NCBI GenBank assembly: GCA_030610225.1
Contig: JAUWSD010000049.1
Span: 1-8,144, forward strand
Source of the DNA: Chloroflexota bacterium
GTDB taxonomy: Bacteria > Chloroflexota > Anaerolineae > Anaerolineales > UBA11579
DNA length: 8,144 nucleotides
Reading direction: 5' to 3'
Positions within the stretch are counted from its first letter, which is position 1. Each line of letters begins with the position of its first letter. Below are positions 1 through 6,693 of this stretch, piece by piece. The notes beneath the pieces are model-generated. The model was not told the DNA's origin, searched no databases, and was given only the letters and a program-made list of their open reading frames with translations. The translations under genes and the position numbers were made by a program.

Positions 1-822
1 AGAATTCAGAATTATGTGCTTTCCCAAACCCAGAAGATCAAGCTGCGAAGAGACCAGGAATTCGATGAAAGCCTGTATACCCGTACCATCGGAGCTTTTA
101 TGGGATGGATGGGGAAGATCCTTTCAAAATTTACACCAGCTGAATTGACAGCAGAAACAAACCGGCAATTAGCTGTTGCCGGGTACCCATTTGCCATGAG
201 AGCACCTGAGTTCTTATCTTTTCGCTTATTTGTTTTTGTAGCTGCAATTCTCATCTCTGTGATCATTTATGCAAACAGCCAGATTGTTTTCCAGAGCATT
301 CTAATAATAGCGGGAATTCTTATCCTGGCTTTCTTGATTCCAAGCTATTGGCTGCGGTCTAAAGTAAAGGACAGGCAGGAGGTTCTCCAGAAGGAACTGC
401 CTGATGTCCTGGACCTTCTTTCTGTTTGTGTTGCTGCAGGACTTGGTTTTGACCAATCATTATTAAGGGTGAATCAATATATGAACACTCCTTTTGGAGA
501 AGAGATCGGAAGAGTTATCGCTGAGATGGAAATTGGGATCTCGCGCGCAAATGCACTTAGAAATATGGCAAGCAGGCTAAAGATTCAGGATGTTTCTTCA
601 TTCATATCTGTGATAGTTCAATCTGATACATTGGGCTTTAGCATCGCAGATACTATTCATCAACAAGCGGACCAAATGAGGATATTGAGGAAGCAGAGAG
701 TGCAGGAGAAAGCTCAGAGATTGCCAGTAAAAATGCTCGTCCCTTTAGCTTTCTTTATCCTTCCGGCATTACTTGCAATAATTATTGGCCCGTCAATCCA
801 ATTGTTCATGACCATATTTTAA
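1..822 (+). CDS. tadC: TadC-like type II/IV secretion F-domain membrane protein, 5' truncated by window edge
   Basis: Inner-membrane platform protein of a Tad/Flp pilus system, expected to couple the CpaF ATPase to pilin assembly. The frame is open from base 1 with no stop, so the GTG at 16 is probably internal and the true start, with an N-terminal membrane segment, lies upstream. Counting the codon at 16 as residue 1, two hydrophobic segments lie at about 69-86 and 91-112. A T2SSF domain follows, with LPDVLDLL at 128-135, AAGLGFDQSLLRV at 140-152, the R-rich MRILRKQR at 221-228, and a C-terminal membrane segment at about 240-264 containing PVKMLVPLAFFILPALL. This pattern fits TadC better than TadB. 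The stop is 4 nt before the next gene, which indicates an operon. The family call is firm; TadC rather than TadB is likely. Confidence 0.87.
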   Translation, partial: RIQNYVLSQTQKIKLRRDQEFDESLYTRTIGAFMGWMGKILSKFTPAELTAETNRQLAVAGYPFAMRAPEFLSFRLFVFVAAILISVIIYANSQIVFQSILIIAGILILAFLIPSYWLRSKVKDRQEVLQKELPDVLDLLSVCVAAGLGFDQSLLRVNQYMNTPFGEEIGRVIAEMEIGISRANALRNMASRLKIQDVSSFISVIVQSDTLGFSIADTIHQQADQMRILRKQRVQEKAQRLPVKMLVPLAFFILPALLAIIIGPSIQLFMTIF

Positions 823-826
823 AATT

Positions 827-2563
827 ATGAATGCCAATAAAAATATTTACCAAGATAAGCGTTACACCGATCTGAAGAATAATTTTCAGAAGGGAAATTT
901 TACTAAATCACAATCCTTGTTAAATATCTTACTTAGAGAATATCCGGGTAACAGCGAACTGTTAGAGATCAAGGATAGACTTAATTTAAAGACAATGCAT
1001 TCCCGGGTGTCAAAAGAAAAGGAGACCAGCTTAACCTCAAAGCAGATCATGGTCTGGTCAGGGGTGGTATTAGCTGCTGCATTGGTTATATGGGGAGTGT
1101 TCTTTGGAATTCAGAGATACAAGCAATTAGTGATCGATAAAACCAGTGAATTCGAGATTAGCGAGCAATTGGAGCAGACCAATAATTTAATTGAATCAAA
1201 TTTAGGTAAAGCTGATGTATTGATCGAGTCTGGCAGGTATAACGATGCATTGGTTGTCCTTGAAGAAATAGAAAGTATGGTCTCTGAAGATCCGGAATAC
1301 CAGGGATTGCTAAAACGGGCTAATGACGGTATTTACCTGGTGTCAGTGTATGAGGATGCACTTTCAATGGGCGAACAGCTGGATTTCGAGTCTGCACTGG
1401 AACAGTTAAAGGTGATCAACAATGTCAATCCTGATTTCAGAGATGTCCAGATCTTAATTGCGCAATATGAACGCGAGATCGAACTGCGGAATTTCCTGGA
1501 ATTGGCGGATGAGGCATATGAAACTGGTGATTGGGATGCAGCGCTAGAGAATTATGAGAAATATCTGCTTGATGTTGAGAATAACGAGAAATTGGAGGAA
1601 AAACAAAAATTATATAATTCTTATATGAATGTCATCAATGAGAATTTATCTGAAGAGACAATGGACATTGATGTAATTGAACAATCAGAAAGCTTGTTGT
1701 CCAAGGCAAGAACGCTTTATTTACACAATACAATTAAATATTCTTTTGAAGACAACAGGAGAATTCAAGAGCTTCTAGTAGCTAAATTCGTTAATTTAGG
1801 AGAGCAGAAACTGGTTGAGTCTCCGGATAACATCAATGCGATCAGGGCAGCTGAATATTATTATTCGAAAGCACTACAACAGCAACCTAATTCTCAAGAA
1901 CTGATCGATAAATATGTATTGATCAACGACTTCATGACCGGCTATTCTTACTTTATTGATGGAAGCTGGGTCGAGGCTGAGGAAAATTTCAGGCAGGTAT
2001 ATGAGCGTGACCCAGGTTTTGCTGGGGGACTGGCTGAAGTATTTCTATATGAGACTTATACAGTTATGGGTAAGTTATATGAAGAGATTGAGTATTACGT
2101 GAGCGCAAACAACAGTTATAAATCTGCCGAGATAATTGCCAAAAATGATCAAAATAATGAGTTGCGGATATTTGAGGTGTCAGTAAATCTAGCCAGGATG
2201 CAGGCCAAGTATGGTGATCACAAAGCAGCTTCATTGAAATTTCTAGATGCTTTTGATGATTCAGGGCTCTATGAATTGTCTCAGTATTTTGGTGGGGAGT
2301 TAGCGGTTAATTTGAGAATCGCATATGATAGTATTTATTCATATTATTATTACACCGCATATGTATATTTTATCGCTGCAATAGAAGATCCACCCGAATT
2401 TATTGATCAGGACTTCGTTTGGCTTGAGGAAGATAGCAGCCTGGCGAAATTATGTTTAGAGTATTCATCAACATTTTCTTACATTTTTGAATTTAATGAT
2501 TTAAATTATTCAATGCTGCCAATTGAAACGGGCACGGGGATCATCGTCCCTTCTTTACCATAA
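827..2563 (+). CDS. Single-pass membrane protein with TPR-like repeats, in Tad pilus operon
   Basis: I do not recognise a named family; the protein is a membrane-anchored helical-repeat protein. Residues 1-73 are a charged N-terminal part with one TPR-like motif (about 18-52). A single transmembrane segment spans about 74-95. The remaining ~480 residues are acidic and helical with degenerate TPR motifs: LIESGRYNDALVVLEEI (132-148), LDFESALEQL (185-194), AYETGDWDAALENYEKYL (230-247), AEYYYSKAL (342-350), FIDGSWVEAEENF (376-388) and KYGDHKAASLKF (461-472). A tyrosine-rich stretch lies at 500-515. There is no signal peptide cleavage site or lipobox, so it is not a classical TadD lipoprotein. The ATG is 4 nt after the tadC stop with no visible Shine-Dalgarno, and an in-frame stop at 809-811 rules out an upstream start, so translational coupling to tadC is likely. 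Position between tadC and cpaF suggests a structural or scaffolding role in the pilus machine (inference). Confidence 0.85.
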   Translation: MNANKNIYQDKRYTDLKNNFQKGNFTKSQSLLNILLREYPGNSELLEIKDRLNLKTMHSRVSKEKETSLTSKQIMVWSGVVLAAALVIWGVFFGIQRYKQLVIDKTSEFEISEQLEQTNNLIESNLGKADVLIESGRYNDALVVLEEIESMVSEDPEYQGLLKRANDGIYLVSVYEDALSMGEQLDFESALEQLKVINNVNPDFRDVQILIAQYEREIELRNFLELADEAYETGDWDAALENYEKYLLDVENNEKLEEKQKLYNSYMNVINENLSEETMDIDVIEQSESLLSKARTLYLHNTIKYSFEDNRRIQELLVAKFVNLGEQKLVESPDNINAIRAAEYYYSKALQQQPNSQELIDKYVLINDFMTGYSYFIDGSWVEAEENFRQVYERDPGFAGGLAEVFLYETYTVMGKLYEEIEYYVSANNSYKSAEIIAKNDQNNELRIFEVSVNLARMQAKYGDHKAASLKFLDAFDDSGLYELSQYFGGELAVNLRIAYDSIYSYYYYTAYVYFIAAIEDPPEFIDQDFVWLEEDSSLAKLCLEYSSTFSYIFEFNDLNYSMLPIETGTGIIVPSLP

Positions 2564-2568
2564 AGGAG
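2562..2568 (+). promoter_or_regulatory. Ribosome binding site deciding the TTG start of cpaF
   Basis: AAAGGAG ends 7 nt before the TTG at 2576. It overlaps the TAA stop of the TPR gene (2561-2563), so the two genes are probably translationally coupled. It supports the unusual TTG start. Confidence 0.75.
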
Positions 2569-2575
2569 AATTACC

Positions 2576-3937
2576 TTGTTTAATAATCGGCCTGGAGTAA
2601 ATAAAATTGCTGAAGGGGATAAAACTCGAAAGATCACTACTGGCTCTTTGGTTCAAACAGAAGAGCTTGCACAGGATGCTTTCTGGATAAGAGAAAAGAT
2701 CCAGGAAAAGCTCATTGCTGATTTTGATAGTGATCAGGATCTGGCATCAATCGAAGAGATAAGACCACAGATCGAGAATTATTTTAATCAGGTACTTCAA
2801 GAAGAAAATCGATTCTACAAGATCTCTGTCAGAAATTTCCTGCTTGAATGGGTGGTTTCAGATATTCTCGGATATGGACCCTTGGAGCCTTTGTTGGATG
2901 ACCCGGCAATCACAGAAATAATGGTCAATGGTTTGACGCAGGTGTATGTGGAAAAGTTTGGGAAGATCGAAGAGGCAAATGCGGTATTCAAGGATGTCGG
3001 GCATATTATGCGAATTATCGATCGGATCGTTGCTCCGCTGGGAAGAAGACTGGACGAGGGTTCACCGATGGTGGATGCGCGCCTTCCCAATGGTTACCGT
3101 GTAAATGCAACAATTCCACCTCTATCATTGGACGGCCCGATCTTGACGATCAGGAAATTCTCCCAGACACCATTCACCGCTCAGGACCTGATCGCGAATG
3201 TTACCTTGACAGCTGAAGCTGTCGAATTCCTGAGAGCTACCGTGAAATCAAAGGTGAATATTGTTATTTCTGGTGGTACTGGGTCTGGAAAAACAACTTT
3301 ATTAAATGTGATCTCTGTTTTTATCCCCGAAGCAGAAAGAATTATCACGATCGAGGATACTGCTGAGCTGCAATTAAAACAGAAACATGTGATCCGCTTG
3401 GAGAAGAGGCCGCCAAATGTTGAAGGGCAGGGTGAAATTACAATCAGGCAGCTGGTGATCAATGCTCTACGTATGAGACCTGACCGAATAATTGTTGGTG
3501 AGTGCCGATCTGGAGAAGCCCTGGATATGCTTCAGGCGATGAATACAGGTCACGATGGTTCAATGACAACAATTCACGCAAATACTCCTAGAGATGCTCT
3601 TCGCAGGATCGAAGTGATGGTTATGATGGCTGGCATGGAACTTCCATTGAAGGCAATTAGAGAACAAATTGCAGCCTCAATTGAGTTAGTAGTACATGTC
3701 GATAGAATGAATGATGGTTCCAGGCGTGTGGTTCAGATCACCGAAGTTCAGGGGATGGAAGGTGATACGATCGTGATGCAGGACATATTCAAATTCAACC
3801 TGAAGGAAATTGTCAATGGCAAAGTTCTGGGGAAACTGGAAACTCTTGGTATCCGGCCAAAACTTTTAGAAAAGCTGGCAGAAAGCGGTATTGAACTGCC
3901 ATTGGAAATTTTCCAGACAGGGGAGACAGGAGCGTAA
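2576..3937 (+). CDS. cpaF: CpaF/TadA-type secretion ATPase of a Tad/Flp pilus
   Basis: Cytoplasmic hexameric ATPase of the type II/IV secretion superfamily that powers assembly of Flp-type pili; 453 residues is normal for CpaF. The N-terminal domain contains GYGPLEPLLDDPAITEIMVNG (about 99-119), typical of the family, and VYVEKFGKI (123-131). GRRLDEGSPMVDARLPNGYR follows at about 156-175. The Walker A motif is GGTGSGKTT (233-241), the Asp box is ITIEDTAEL (257-265), Walker B is RIIVGECR (304-311) and the His box is HDGSMTTIHANTPRDALRR (326-344). All catalytic motifs look intact. It starts at TTG 2576 with a strong Shine-Dalgarno. The usual order is cpaF-tadB-tadC, but here cpaF comes after tadC and a TPR gene and is followed 1 nt later by an HD-GYP gene. 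Confidence in the family is very high. Confidence 0.95.
   Translation: MFNNRPGVNKIAEGDKTRKITTGSLVQTEELAQDAFWIREKIQEKLIADFDSDQDLASIEEIRPQIENYFNQVLQEENRFYKISVRNFLLEWVVSDILGYGPLEPLLDDPAITEIMVNGLTQVYVEKFGKIEEANAVFKDVGHIMRIIDRIVAPLGRRLDEGSPMVDARLPNGYRVNATIPPLSLDGPILTIRKFSQTPFTAQDLIANVTLTAEAVEFLRATVKSKVNIVISGGTGSGKTTLLNVISVFIPEAERIITIEDTAELQLKQKHVIRLEKRPPNVEGQGEITIRQLVINALRMRPDRIIVGECRSGEALDMLQAMNTGHDGSMTTIHANTPRDALRRIEVMVMMAGMELPLKAIREQIAASIELVVHVDRMNDGSRRVVQITEVQGMEGDTIVMQDIFKFNLKEIVNGKVLGKLETLGIRPKLLEKLAESGIELPLEIFQTGETGA
3928..3932 (+). promoter_or_regulatory. Ribosome binding site deciding the HD-GYP start
   Basis: AGGAG within the last cpaF codons ends 6 nt before the ATG at 3939. It favours that ATG over the in-frame ATG at 3891, which would overlap cpaF by 47 nt and add 16 residues with no conserved content. 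Confidence 0.75.
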
Positions 3938-3938
3938 A

Positions 3939-4544
3939 ATGACCACAAATATTCAGGAATATGAAGATGTTTTTATTCGGAATTTGGCAATCCTGGCAGA
4001 ATTTCGGGATCCCAATGTAAATATCCATCTTGAACGTGTCAGAAGATATTGTGAGATCATTTGTGATGGATTGGGACTTCCTGAAAATACAATAAAGCAA
4101 ATTTCGATAGCCAGCCAGCTGCATGATGTTGGGAAAGCGGCTATACCTGATGAAATCAACTTTAAAAGTGGTGAGTTAACCGATGAAGAATGGAAAGCCT
4201 CAAAGACTCATGTGAATTTGGGCTATAAATTCCTTGGAGAATTCTCATCGCCACATTTTGAGATCGCTCAAGAAATTGCGATCAGCCACCATGAGAGATG
4301 GAATGGATCGGGCTATCCAAACGGTCTGACCAAGGAAAAAATACCACTTAGCGGAAGGATCGTAGGTGTTGTAGATACTTTTGATGCACTTACTTCAGAG
4401 CGAAGCTATAAAAAGAAGATATCACCTTTTGACGCTCTTGATCTGTTGAATAACTCCAAAGGGAAATTGTTTGACCCAAACATAGTGGAGATAATGAATC
4501 TGTATTTTGTGGAAATATTAAAAGTTTTTGATGAGTTAAATTAA
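3939..4544 (+). CDS. Stand-alone HD-GYP domain protein, putative cyclic-di-GMP phosphodiesterase
   Basis: HD-GYP domains hydrolyse cyclic-di-GMP (or related cyclic dinucleotides) at a metal centre. This 201-residue protein is essentially the catalytic domain alone, with no receiver or other sensor domain. Visible motifs: the HD dyad in LHDVGKAAIPDEI (61-73), His91 in KTHVNLGYKFLG, His117-His118 in AISHHERWNGSGYPNGL (114-130) carrying the GYP signature at 125-127, and VVDTFDALTSERSYK (144-158). The usual N-terminal motif RD-x-E-T-G-x-H appears here as RDPNVNIH (23-30). The first metal His (30) is kept, but the Glu four residues before it is Asn26. In characterised trinuclear HD-GYP enzymes that Glu is a ligand of the extra metal, so a binuclear site is more likely (inference). 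It begins 1 nt after cpaF, suggesting control of pilus assembly by cyclic-di-GMP. It is the last gene before a strong terminator. Confidence 0.92.
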   Translation: MTTNIQEYEDVFIRNLAILAEFRDPNVNIHLERVRRYCEIICDGLGLPENTIKQISIASQLHDVGKAAIPDEINFKSGELTDEEWKASKTHVNLGYKFLGEFSSPHFEIAQEIAISHHERWNGSGYPNGLTKEKIPLSGRIVGVVDTFDALTSERSYKKKISPFDALDLLNNSKGKLFDPNIVEIMNLYFVEILKVFDELN

Positions 4545-4564
4545 TAGAAAATTAAATTTCAGGT

Positions 4565-4595
4565 GCCTTGCAGAAATTTCTGCAAGGCTTTTTTT
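4565..4595 (+). terminator. Intrinsic terminator of the Tad/HD-GYP operon
   Basis: A perfect inverted repeat has arms GCCTTGCAGAAA (4565-4576) and TTTCTGCAAGGC (4577-4588). It can fold as a 9-bp stem with a 6-nt AAATTT loop, and is followed directly by a seven-T run (4589-4595). It lies 20 nt after the HD-GYP stop. Confidence 0.92.
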
Positions 4596-4605
4596 ATCTA
4601 ATATC

Positions 4606-4636
4606 TTGTTTTGGCTTGAGTAGGATAGAATACAAT
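4606..4636 (+). promoter_or_regulatory. Possible tatC promoter (weak call)
   Basis: Two overlapping -10-like hexamers, TAGAAT (4626-4631) and TACAAT (4631-4636), each match TATAAT at five of six bases. The best -35-like element is TTGTTT (4606-4611), which gives a long 19-nt spacer to TACAAT. A promoter is expected here because a terminator precedes and tatC follows, but the spacing is not ideal. Confidence 0.35.
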
Positions 4637-4662
4637 TAATTCCTAATTCAGGAAACCAGAAA

Positions 4663-4705
4663 TAGTTGGTAAAATTGCCTAGTAATTTTATTGTGAACCA
4701 AACTA
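4663..4705 (+). other. Imperfect hairpin in the tatC leader
   Basis: TAGTTGG (4663-4669) can pair with CCAAACTA (4698-4705) with one bulged A. Inside it, TAAAATT (4670-4676) pairs with AATTTTA (4684-4690) around a 7-nt loop. It lies 43 nt before the tatC start and has no T-run after it, so it is not a terminator. The sequence is AT-rich and the fold may be fortuitous. Confidence 0.25.
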
Positions 4706-4748
4706 CTCGATTTTGAGAAGAGAACAATATTTGAGCAAGTAGGAATGA

Positions 4749-5651
4749 ATGCGAAATTTCTTTAAAAAACTTTGGAGAATAATCACTTCCCCATTTAGAT
4801 TGATTTTTTGGATATTTAAGCAGATTGGCAGGTTTTTCAAGAATATATATTTGAATATTAAGAAATTCTTTACGGAAGAACCAGACGATTCCCCATTAGG
4901 TGATGTGGTTCAATCTGTTGTAGATGACCCATCTGGAATCCTTTATCATCTCAACGAGCTACGAAAACATATCTTCAGGATAATAATTGCTGTATTGCTT
5001 TGTTCAGCGATTTCTTTTATCTATGTAAATGAGATTATGAATTGGATCGCCAGTCCAATTGGCGGCATCTCAGCGCTTCAGGCCATTGAGGTAACAGAAC
5101 CAATTGGAATTGTGATGCGCACAGCATTCCTGACAGGTTTCACAATATCTTTGCCATATATAGTATTTGAATTAATACTCTTTGCAGCTCCAGGTATTTC
5201 AAGGAAATCCAGGATCATCGGACTATTATCAATTCCTCTTGTCACAGCTTTTTTTGTGGGTGGTTTAGTCTTTGCTTATTACCTGGTCGTACCTGTTGCT
5301 ATGCCAGTGCTTTTAAATTTCATGGGCATTCCTACATTGCCAACTCCTTCGTCGTATATGAAGTTTGTGACAGGGCTGATGTTTTGGATCGGTGTCAGTT
5401 TTGAGTTTCCGCTTCTGGCATATATCCTGGCAGCGATGCGAATTTTAAAGGCTGAGGTATTAATAAAGAACTGGAGGGTTGCGGTTGTAATTATGTCGAT
5501 TGCAGCAGCCATGATCACCCCGACAGTTGACCCTATCAATATGGCGATTGTATTGATCCCCCTGATCCTTTTATATGGATTAGGAATATTAATGGCACTT
5601 CTGGCTGGTAAGGGAAAGAAACGAAAAGATGAAAACGAAATAGCAGAATAG
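4749..5651 (+). CDS. tatC: Sec-independent (twin-arginine) translocase subunit TatC
   Basis: Multi-spanning core receptor of the Tat pathway, which exports folded proteins carrying twin-arginine signal peptides. The core begins near residue 65 with HLNELRKHI (67-75), matching the family HLxELR motif. It continues with LPYIVFELILFAAPGI (135-150), FAYYLVVPVA (175-184), GVSFEFPLLAYIL (215-227) and ITPTVDPINMAIVLIPLILLYGLGI (256-280). Six hydrophobic segments are apparent. Residues 1-42 form an extra Lys/Arg- and Phe/Trp-rich extension, making the protein 300 residues against about 250 for a typical TatC. Aligned by eye with E. coli TatC, Glu15 is kept (Glu70), Glu170 is kept (Glu219), but Glu103 is replaced by Ser154. 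An in-frame stop at 4746-4748 fixes the start; AGGA at 4741-4744 is a close, weak Shine-Dalgarno. No tatA or tatB is in the window. Confidence 0.95.
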   Translation: MRNFFKKLWRIITSPFRLIFWIFKQIGRFFKNIYLNIKKFFTEEPDDSPLGDVVQSVVDDPSGILYHLNELRKHIFRIIIAVLLCSAISFIYVNEIMNWIASPIGGISALQAIEVTEPIGIVMRTAFLTGFTISLPYIVFELILFAAPGISRKSRIIGLLSIPLVTAFFVGGLVFAYYLVVPVAMPVLLNFMGIPTLPTPSSYMKFVTGLMFWIGVSFEFPLLAYILAAMRILKAEVLIKNWRVAVVIMSIAAAMITPTVDPINMAIVLIPLILLYGLGILMALLAGKGKKRKDENEIAE

Positions 5652-5664
5652 TAAAATAAAAAAC

Positions 5665-5697
5665 AAAAAGCCAATATCACTGATATTGGCTTTTTTT
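5665..5697. terminator. Bidirectional terminator between convergent tatC and the slipin gene
   Basis: A 10-bp perfect stem has arms AGCCAATATC (5669-5678) and GATATTGGCT (5682-5691) around an ACT loop. It is flanked by an A-run (5665-5669) and a seven-T run (5691-5697), so it can end transcripts from either side. It lies 13 nt after the tatC stop and 13 nt before the slipin stop. Confidence 0.9.
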
Positions 5698-5710
5698 GTT
5701 CGCTAATAAT

Positions 5711-6631
5711 TTATTTATTATTTATCTTTGTTTGAACTCCTGCAGCTGAGGATGCGATCTGGCTACCAGTAAAACTATCTACAGGATAAACGATTACCAT
5801 TGAGCTCTCTTCTTTAGAGATGTCCAGCAGGGCTTGAATTTGTCTAAGCTTCATTCCATCTTCTTGCTCTGATAGCGTGGCACTCGCTTCTGCAAGGGCT
5901 TTCGCTACAGCTACCTCTGCGTCAGCCTGGATCAATTTGGCTTTTGCGGAGCGTTCTGCACGGGCGATGACTGCCAATTCCTCGATCAATGTTGGAGGGG
6001 TGCCAACATCTGTGATACGGACTGCACGCACATTGATCCCGAAATCTTTTGCAGCTGTATCGATCTCACGCTTTAAGTCTGTGGCGATCCTCTCAGTTTC
6101 ACTGAGCAGCGGCCTGAGATTGTTCCCACCGATAGTGCTTTTCAGCGCTTCCATTGATACCCATTCTGTTGTTTTCCAGTAATCCTTGACAGCGATGGCT
6201 GCTCTTTCCGGATCTTCAACTTCAAGCTCTACAGCAGCAGTGACATCGATTGGAATATTGTCCATTGTAAGGGTCTTGGTCGCTTTCACCTCATAGGTTG
6301 TGATACGCACATCCAGTATCCGGGCAACTGAGTAGATGAATGGCGGGATGATGAACATTCCGGGGCCTTTTGCCCCTACAGATTTACCAAGGCGCAGTAA
6401 AACCATCCGTTCCCACTGGGGTAGAATGTAAATCATCTTTGCGACAATATTCGCTGCCCATATTATGAATATCGTCCAAAATATCCCCCATCCTATTCTT
6501 GCACTTGGAATGCCAGACATAAAAAAATTCCTGAAGATCGGGTATGCTATCAGCAGCCACAATGGAATTATTATTACCAGCCGTATTACATTTCTAATAA
6601 AGCTCTGTACAGGGTTTCTCCTAAATACCAT
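5711..6631 (-). CDS. Slipin/stomatin-family SPFH domain membrane protein
   Basis: SPFH (band 7) proteins of the slipin type form membrane-bound oligomeric scaffolds, and bacterial members are linked to membrane organisation and protease control; the exact role here is unknown. From the ATG at 6631 the protein has 306 residues. Two hydrophobic segments (about 17-33 and 47-70) form a membrane hairpin or two passes. An SPFH domain follows with QWERMVLLRLGKSVGAKGPG (72-91), RITTYEVKATKTLTMDNIPI (109-128) and FGINVRAVRITDV (197-209). Next comes an Ala/Glu-rich predicted coiled coil (about 214-256), then LRQIQALLDISKEESSMVIVYP (262-283), the usual slipin end. The ATG at 6631 has AAGGAG 6 nt upstream, better placed than for the in-frame TTG at 6634. 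It is a single gene: cysK diverges on one side and tatC converges on the other, so no NfeD partner is adjacent. Confidence 0.92.
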   Translation of the reverse strand: MVFRRNPVQSFIRNVIRLVIIIPLWLLIAYPIFRNFFMSGIPSARIGWGIFWTIFIIWAANIVAKMIYILPQWERMVLLRLGKSVGAKGPGMFIIPPFIYSVARILDVRITTYEVKATKTLTMDNIPIDVTAAVELEVEDPERAAIAVKDYWKTTEWVSMEALKSTIGGNNLRPLLSETERIATDLKREIDTAAKDFGINVRAVRITDVGTPPTLIEELAVIARAERSAKAKLIQADAEVAVAKALAEASATLSEQEDGMKLRQIQALLDISKEESSMVIVYPVDSFTGSQIASSAAGVQTKINNK

Positions 6632-6637
6632 CAAATT

Positions 6638-6643
6638 CTCCTT
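6638..6643 (-). promoter_or_regulatory. Ribosome binding site of the slipin gene
   Basis: AAGGAG read on the minus strand, 6 nt before the ATG at 6631. It supports that ATG over the TTG one codon upstream, which would leave only 3 nt. Confidence 0.7.
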
Positions 6644-6664
6644 TTTTGTTTATTCAATAATTTC

Positions 6665-6693
6665 AGTATAGCATGCCCTTGAATGAGAGGTAA
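6665..6693 (-). promoter_or_regulatory. Extended -10 promoter of the slipin gene
   Basis: On the minus strand TGCTATACT (6673-6665) is an extended -10 element (TGn before a five-of-six match to TATAAT). The -35 position at 17-nt spacing (6693-6688) reads TTACCT, a poor match, which is usual for extended -10 promoters. Transcription would start near 6658, about 27 nt before the ATG. Confidence 0.5.

Noticed and set aside
16..18. GTG at 16 as the start of the TadC gene
   Set aside because: The frame is open to base 1, there is no Shine-Dalgarno in the visible bases, and TadC proteins normally have additional N-terminal sequence. Treated as an internal codon of a truncated gene.
3891..3893. ATG at 3891 as the HD-GYP start
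   Set aside because: It overlaps cpaF by 47 nt and has no suitable Shine-Dalgarno, while the ATG at 3939 has AGGAG at 6 nt.
3813..4124. Minus-strand frames of 66 to 103 codons over the cpaF/HD-GYP junction
   Set aside because: They are antisense to well-supported genes and encode no recognisable protein.
4536..4727. Minus-strand 63-codon frame between the HD-GYP and tatC genes
   Set aside because: It runs through the strong terminator and the candidate tatC promoter, has no recognisable domain and looks like a chance frame.
4745..4765. Short frame MNAKFL overlapping the tatC start
   Set aside because: Its ATG directly abuts the AGGA with no spacer, and it encodes nothing suggestive.
6465..6671. 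Plus-strand 68-codon frame opposite the slipin start
   Set aside because: It is antisense to the slipin membrane region; its hydrophobic look mirrors that gene, and it crosses the slipin promoter.
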